A DNA stretch of 45,942 nt from an uncultured Verrucomicrobia subdivision 3 bacterium (GTDB lineage: Bacteria; Verrucomicrobiota; Verrucomicrobiia; Limisphaerales; UBA11358), in assembly GCA_903875465.1 (NCBI GenBank), contig CAIQWB010000014.1, forward strand, positions 1 through 45,942, written 5' to 3'. Of this stretch, positions 43,698 to 45,942 are shown one piece after another. The notes beneath the pieces were generated by a model, which worked only from the letters and a program-made list of their open reading frames with translations, searched no databases and was not told the DNA's origin. Position 1 is the first letter of the stretch; each line of letters begins with the position of its first letter. The position numbers and the translations under genes are program-made.

Positions 43698-45413
43698 GTG
43701 TCAGTGCCACCAACCAAATCCCCGCCGTCCGCCTTGTGGCTGTTGCTTCGCGTCAACACCCTGCAAAGCTGGCGCCGGTTGCTGGCCACCCGCAGCCAGT
43801 CCCGGTTGCTGACCAGCATCATTGGCTTTTTTGTGCTCGGCTACCTCGTCCTCTCCTTTGAATTGTTTTTCCACGGCCTGAAATTCATCGCCGGCTTCCC
43901 CGGCCTGGGCGCGGTGCTCACCGAACGGCTCCTGTACGTCCTCTTCGCCTTCCTCTTTGCCCTGCTGCTGCTGAGCAACCTCATCATCAGCTACACCAAC
44001 TTGTTCCGCAACCGGGAGACCGCCTTTCTGCTGTCCCTGCCCGTCACCAACCAGACGATTTTTCGCTGGAAACTCCTCGAATCCACCCTGCTCGCCTCCT
44101 GGGCCTTCTTGTTTCTCATCGCCCCCCTGCTCGCCGCGTTCGGCCTGGTCCGCAACGCCCCCTGGCATTTTTACCTGCTCACCGTCGGCTTGATCGCCCT
44201 GTTCATCGTGCTGCCCTCCGTGCTGGGGGCCTGGCTGGCCATCATTATCGGCCGGTTTTTGGACCGGCGCAGTTTTCAAGTGACCGTGATCCTCACCGCC
44301 GTAATGCTCCTGTTCATCGCCGTTTGGTGGAAAACCCAGGCCGCCACCGATGAACTGCTCGATAAACGCACCCTGGAGGCCCTCGATCAATTGCTCTCCA
44401 AAACCCGGTTCACCCTCTTCCCCTTTTTGCCCAGCTACTGGCTGTCCACCGCCGTGCTGCAATGGGCCGAGGGCATCTTCCGCAATTCCCTCTTCTTTGC
44501 CCTCGTGCTCCTCAGCCACACCCTGTTTTTTGGCTGCCTCGCCTTCACCCGCTTTGGCAATTTGTTTTACGACACCGCGTCCGCCGTCCAAAGCCGTGCC
44601 GGCCGCCCCGGGTTCAAATTCAATCTCTTCTCAACGCGCCCGACCGACCGACCGGGCCGCCTCCTCGAACGCTGCTTCAGCTGCCTCTTCTGGCTGCCGC
44701 GCGACACCCGCGCCCTCGCCGTCAAGGACATGCAAATGTTCTGGCGCGACACCACCCAGTGGGGCCAGTCCGTCATGTTCTTCGGCCTGCTCGCCGTCTA
44801 CATCATCAACCTGCGCAACTTCACCCACCAACTCAGCAGCCCCTTCTGGATCAACATGGTGGCCTTCTTGAACCTCGGCGCCTGCGCCTTCAACCTCGCC
44901 TCCGTCACCACCCGGTTCGTCTTCCCCCAATTTTCCCTCGAAGGCCGCCGCATGTGGATCATTGGCCTGGCCCCCATGGGCCTCGCCCGCGTCGTCACCA
45001 CCAAATTCTGGCTGGCCAGCGTCATGTCCCTCATCATCACCCTCGGCCTCATCACCCTGTCCTGCTGCCTCTTGAACATGACCTGGGACCGCATCGTGTT
45101 CTTCGGTGCCGTCGTCACTGTGATGTCTTTCAGCCTCAATGGCCTGGCCGTCGGCCTCGGCGTCCTCTACCCCAACCTCAAGGAAACCAACCCCAATAAA
45201 ATCGTCAGCGGCTTTGGCGGCACCTTGTGCTTTGTGCTGAGCTCCGTCTACATCCTCGCCTCCCTGGGCCTCATCGTCGTGGGCGCGGGCGGACTGCACC
45301 CGAACCTGGCCTGGTCCGCCGCCAGCATCGTTGCCTTCGTCCTCCTCTCCCTGCTCGTCGGCTGGGTCCCCCTCCGCTGGGGCCTCTCCCATCTGAAAAA
45401 TTTTGAAATGTAA
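43698..45413 (+). CDS. ABC-type exporter permease, ATPase not present
   Basis: The predicted protein has 571 residues with about twelve hydrophobic segments, beginning with SIIGFFVLGYLVLSF (about 40-55) and ending with VAFVLLSLLVGWVPL. It resembles the large permease-only subunits of putative ABC exporters in which one chain holds two sets of helices. No Walker motifs occur in it, and no ATPase gene lies nearby in the window; the next gene could be beyond the right edge. GTG at 43698 is the first start; a second GTG at 43704 is equally possible. A soluble, Arg-rich linker lies in the middle (about 300-350). The substrate is unknown. Confidence 0.82.
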   Translation: MSVPPTKSPPSALWLLLRVNTLQSWRRLLATRSQSRLLTSIIGFFVLGYLVLSFELFFHGLKFIAGFPGLGAVLTERLLYVLFAFLFALLLLSNLIISYTNLFRNRETAFLLSLPVTNQTIFRWKLLESTLLASWAFLFLIAPLLAAFGLVRNAPWHFYLLTVGLIALFIVLPSVLGAWLAIIIGRFLDRRSFQVTVILTAVMLLFIAVWWKTQAATDELLDKRTLEALDQLLSKTRFTLFPFLPSYWLSTAVLQWAEGIFRNSLFFALVLLSHTLFFGCLAFTRFGNLFYDTASAVQSRAGRPGFKFNLFSTRPTDRPGRLLERCFSCLFWLPRDTRALAVKDMQMFWRDTTQWGQSVMFFGLLAVYIINLRNFTHQLSSPFWINMVAFLNLGACAFNLASVTTRFVFPQFSLEGRRMWIIGLAPMGLARVVTTKFWLASVMSLIITLGLITLSCCLLNMTWDRIVFFGAVVTVMSFSLNGLAVGLGVLYPNLKETNPNKIVSGFGGTLCFVLSSVYILASLGLIVVGAGGLHPNLAWSAASIVAFVLLSLLVGWVPLRWGLSHLKNFEM

Positions 45414-45942
45414 GCCCCGTGAGTCATGGCCCGGCATGGCAACCGGCTTGCCGATATACCATCTTGCGAACCACCGGGCTGCGTTCCCAGGCCGCGCTTG
45501 GCTCCCCGGCAACGACCGCGAAACCAGCTCAAAACCCTGCTCCTGTAGGAGACGACGTGAGGAGTCTCACTTCAATTCCCGGAATGGATCCGCGCCTCGC
45601 CACCTCGACGCCTACTCGCATCCAACCCTCCCTCGCCACCATTACGGATATGCCATCTTGCGAACCGCCGGGCTGCGCTTGGCTCCCCGGCAACGACCTC
45701 AAAACCAGTTCAAAAACCCTGCTCCTGTAGGAGACGACGTGAGGAGTCTCACTTCAAATCTGGGAGTGGATCCGCAACTCGCCACCTCGACTCCTACCCG
45801 CGCCAAACCCACCCTCGCCACCATTACGGATATCCCATCTGGCGAACCACCGTGCTCCGTTCCCTGGCCGCGCTTGGCTCCCCGGCAACGACCTCGAAAC
45901 CAGCTCAAAACCCTGCTCCTGTAGGAGACGACGTGAGGAGTC
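45414..45942. other. Gene-free right end carrying tandem repeats
   Basis: Everything after the permease stop belongs to, or leads into, the tandem array (see next entry). The long open frames through it are shadows; they shift register between units and do not encode a repeated peptide. Confidence 0.6.
45453..45942. repeat. Tandem array of ~190-bp units with a conserved core
   Basis: Three units begin near 45453, 45647 and 45829 with GATATNCCATCTTGCGAACC-like text. Unit 1 is 194 bp. Unit 2 is 182 bp, because 13 bp near TTCCCAGGCCGCG are missing and one base is added. Unit 3 is cut by the window edge. The units differ by scattered substitutions, but the core from CCCTGCTCCTGTAGGAG through ACGACGTGAGGAGTC (about 45535, 45717 and 45911 onward) is identical in all three. 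In the core CTCCT and AGGAG can pair, and GAGAC can pair with GTCTC. The array may continue to the right. Its function is unknown; a structured RNA or a protein-binding array are both possible. Confidence 0.8.

Noticed and set aside
45403-45924. 173-codon plus-strand frame in the tandem array
   Set aside because: The reading frame changes between units, so no repeated peptide results; units 1 and 2 differ by lengths not divisible by three.
45453-45942. CRISPR array
   Set aside because: Units are about 190 bp and similar throughout rather than short identical repeats with unique spacers, and no cas gene is present.

Overview
The window looks like a stretch of a GC-rich, Gram-negative chromosome, most likely Verrucomicrobiota (Pedosphaerales/Limisphaerales-like). 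This placement is inference. It rests on a SecA with an enlarged middle region, an LpxI lipid A enzyme, secreted glycoside hydrolases, an EboE/UbiA pair, a tiny lipoprotein of a type I associate with this phylum, and many structured intergenic repeats. I found no rRNA, tRNA, CRISPR array, prophage or transposase gene. About 37 protein genes are supportable, most of them chromosomal housekeeping or conserved hypothetical genes.

Layout. 1-994: gene-free, with palindromic repeats and stem-loops. 995-5978 (minus): a conserved hypothetical with a DxD motif, a secreted GH51 arabinofuranosidase, moaA and a MOSC protein. 6109-7914 (plus): a secreted TPR protein. 8017-8355 (minus): an RRM RNA-binding protein with a clear terminator. 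8691-15131 (plus): ftsK and a YcxB-like protein, an esterase, then an Ada-type DNA-repair regulator with a DUF2891 gene. 15131-15366: first copy of a long-hairpin, MITE-like element. 15435-18918 (minus): a MoaD/ThiS-like protein and BNR-repeat protein pair, a hypothetical, lpxI and a DUF3052 gene. 18919-20274: repeat-rich, with one small membrane protein. 20275-22338 (minus): a clan GH-A hydrolase. 22640-23368 (plus): a PAP2 phosphatase, followed by the second element copy. 23953-27618 (plus): secA, then a hicB-hicA toxin-antitoxin pair. 27892-32258 (minus): a small broken ORF, a secreted FG-GAP repeat protein, a YjbQ protein and a secreted coiled-coil protein. 32433-33050 (plus): an HNH nuclease. 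33282-34232 (minus): a 55-residue lipoprotein and a membrane-anchored coiled-coil protein. 34345-36439 (plus): EboE and a UbiA/EboC-like prenyltransferase. 36421-39581 (minus): a TMEM175-like channel, a PDZ protein, the third element copy, then an anti-sigma-like protein and an ECF sigma factor. 40096-43577 (minus): accD, comF, a CPBP protease and a metallophosphoesterase. 43698-45413 (plus): an ABC-type permease. 45453-45942: tandem repeats of about 190 bp running off the window.

How genes work together. MoaA and the MOSC protein suggest molybdenum-cofactor chemistry. The two hydrolases and the esterase suggest plant or algal polysaccharide use. LpxI, SecA, FtsK and AccD are core envelope and cell-cycle functions. 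The sigma/anti-sigma pair with the downstream PDZ protein looks like a surface-signalling unit now split by a mobile-type repeat.

The most unusual non-coding signal is the three-copy family of long imperfect palindromes. In two of its copies the element begins at the stop codon of the neighbouring gene. No protein system here stands out as clearly new. The best candidates for undescribed biology are this repeat family, the terminal tandem array, the DxD hypothetical, and the MoaD-like/BNR gene pair.
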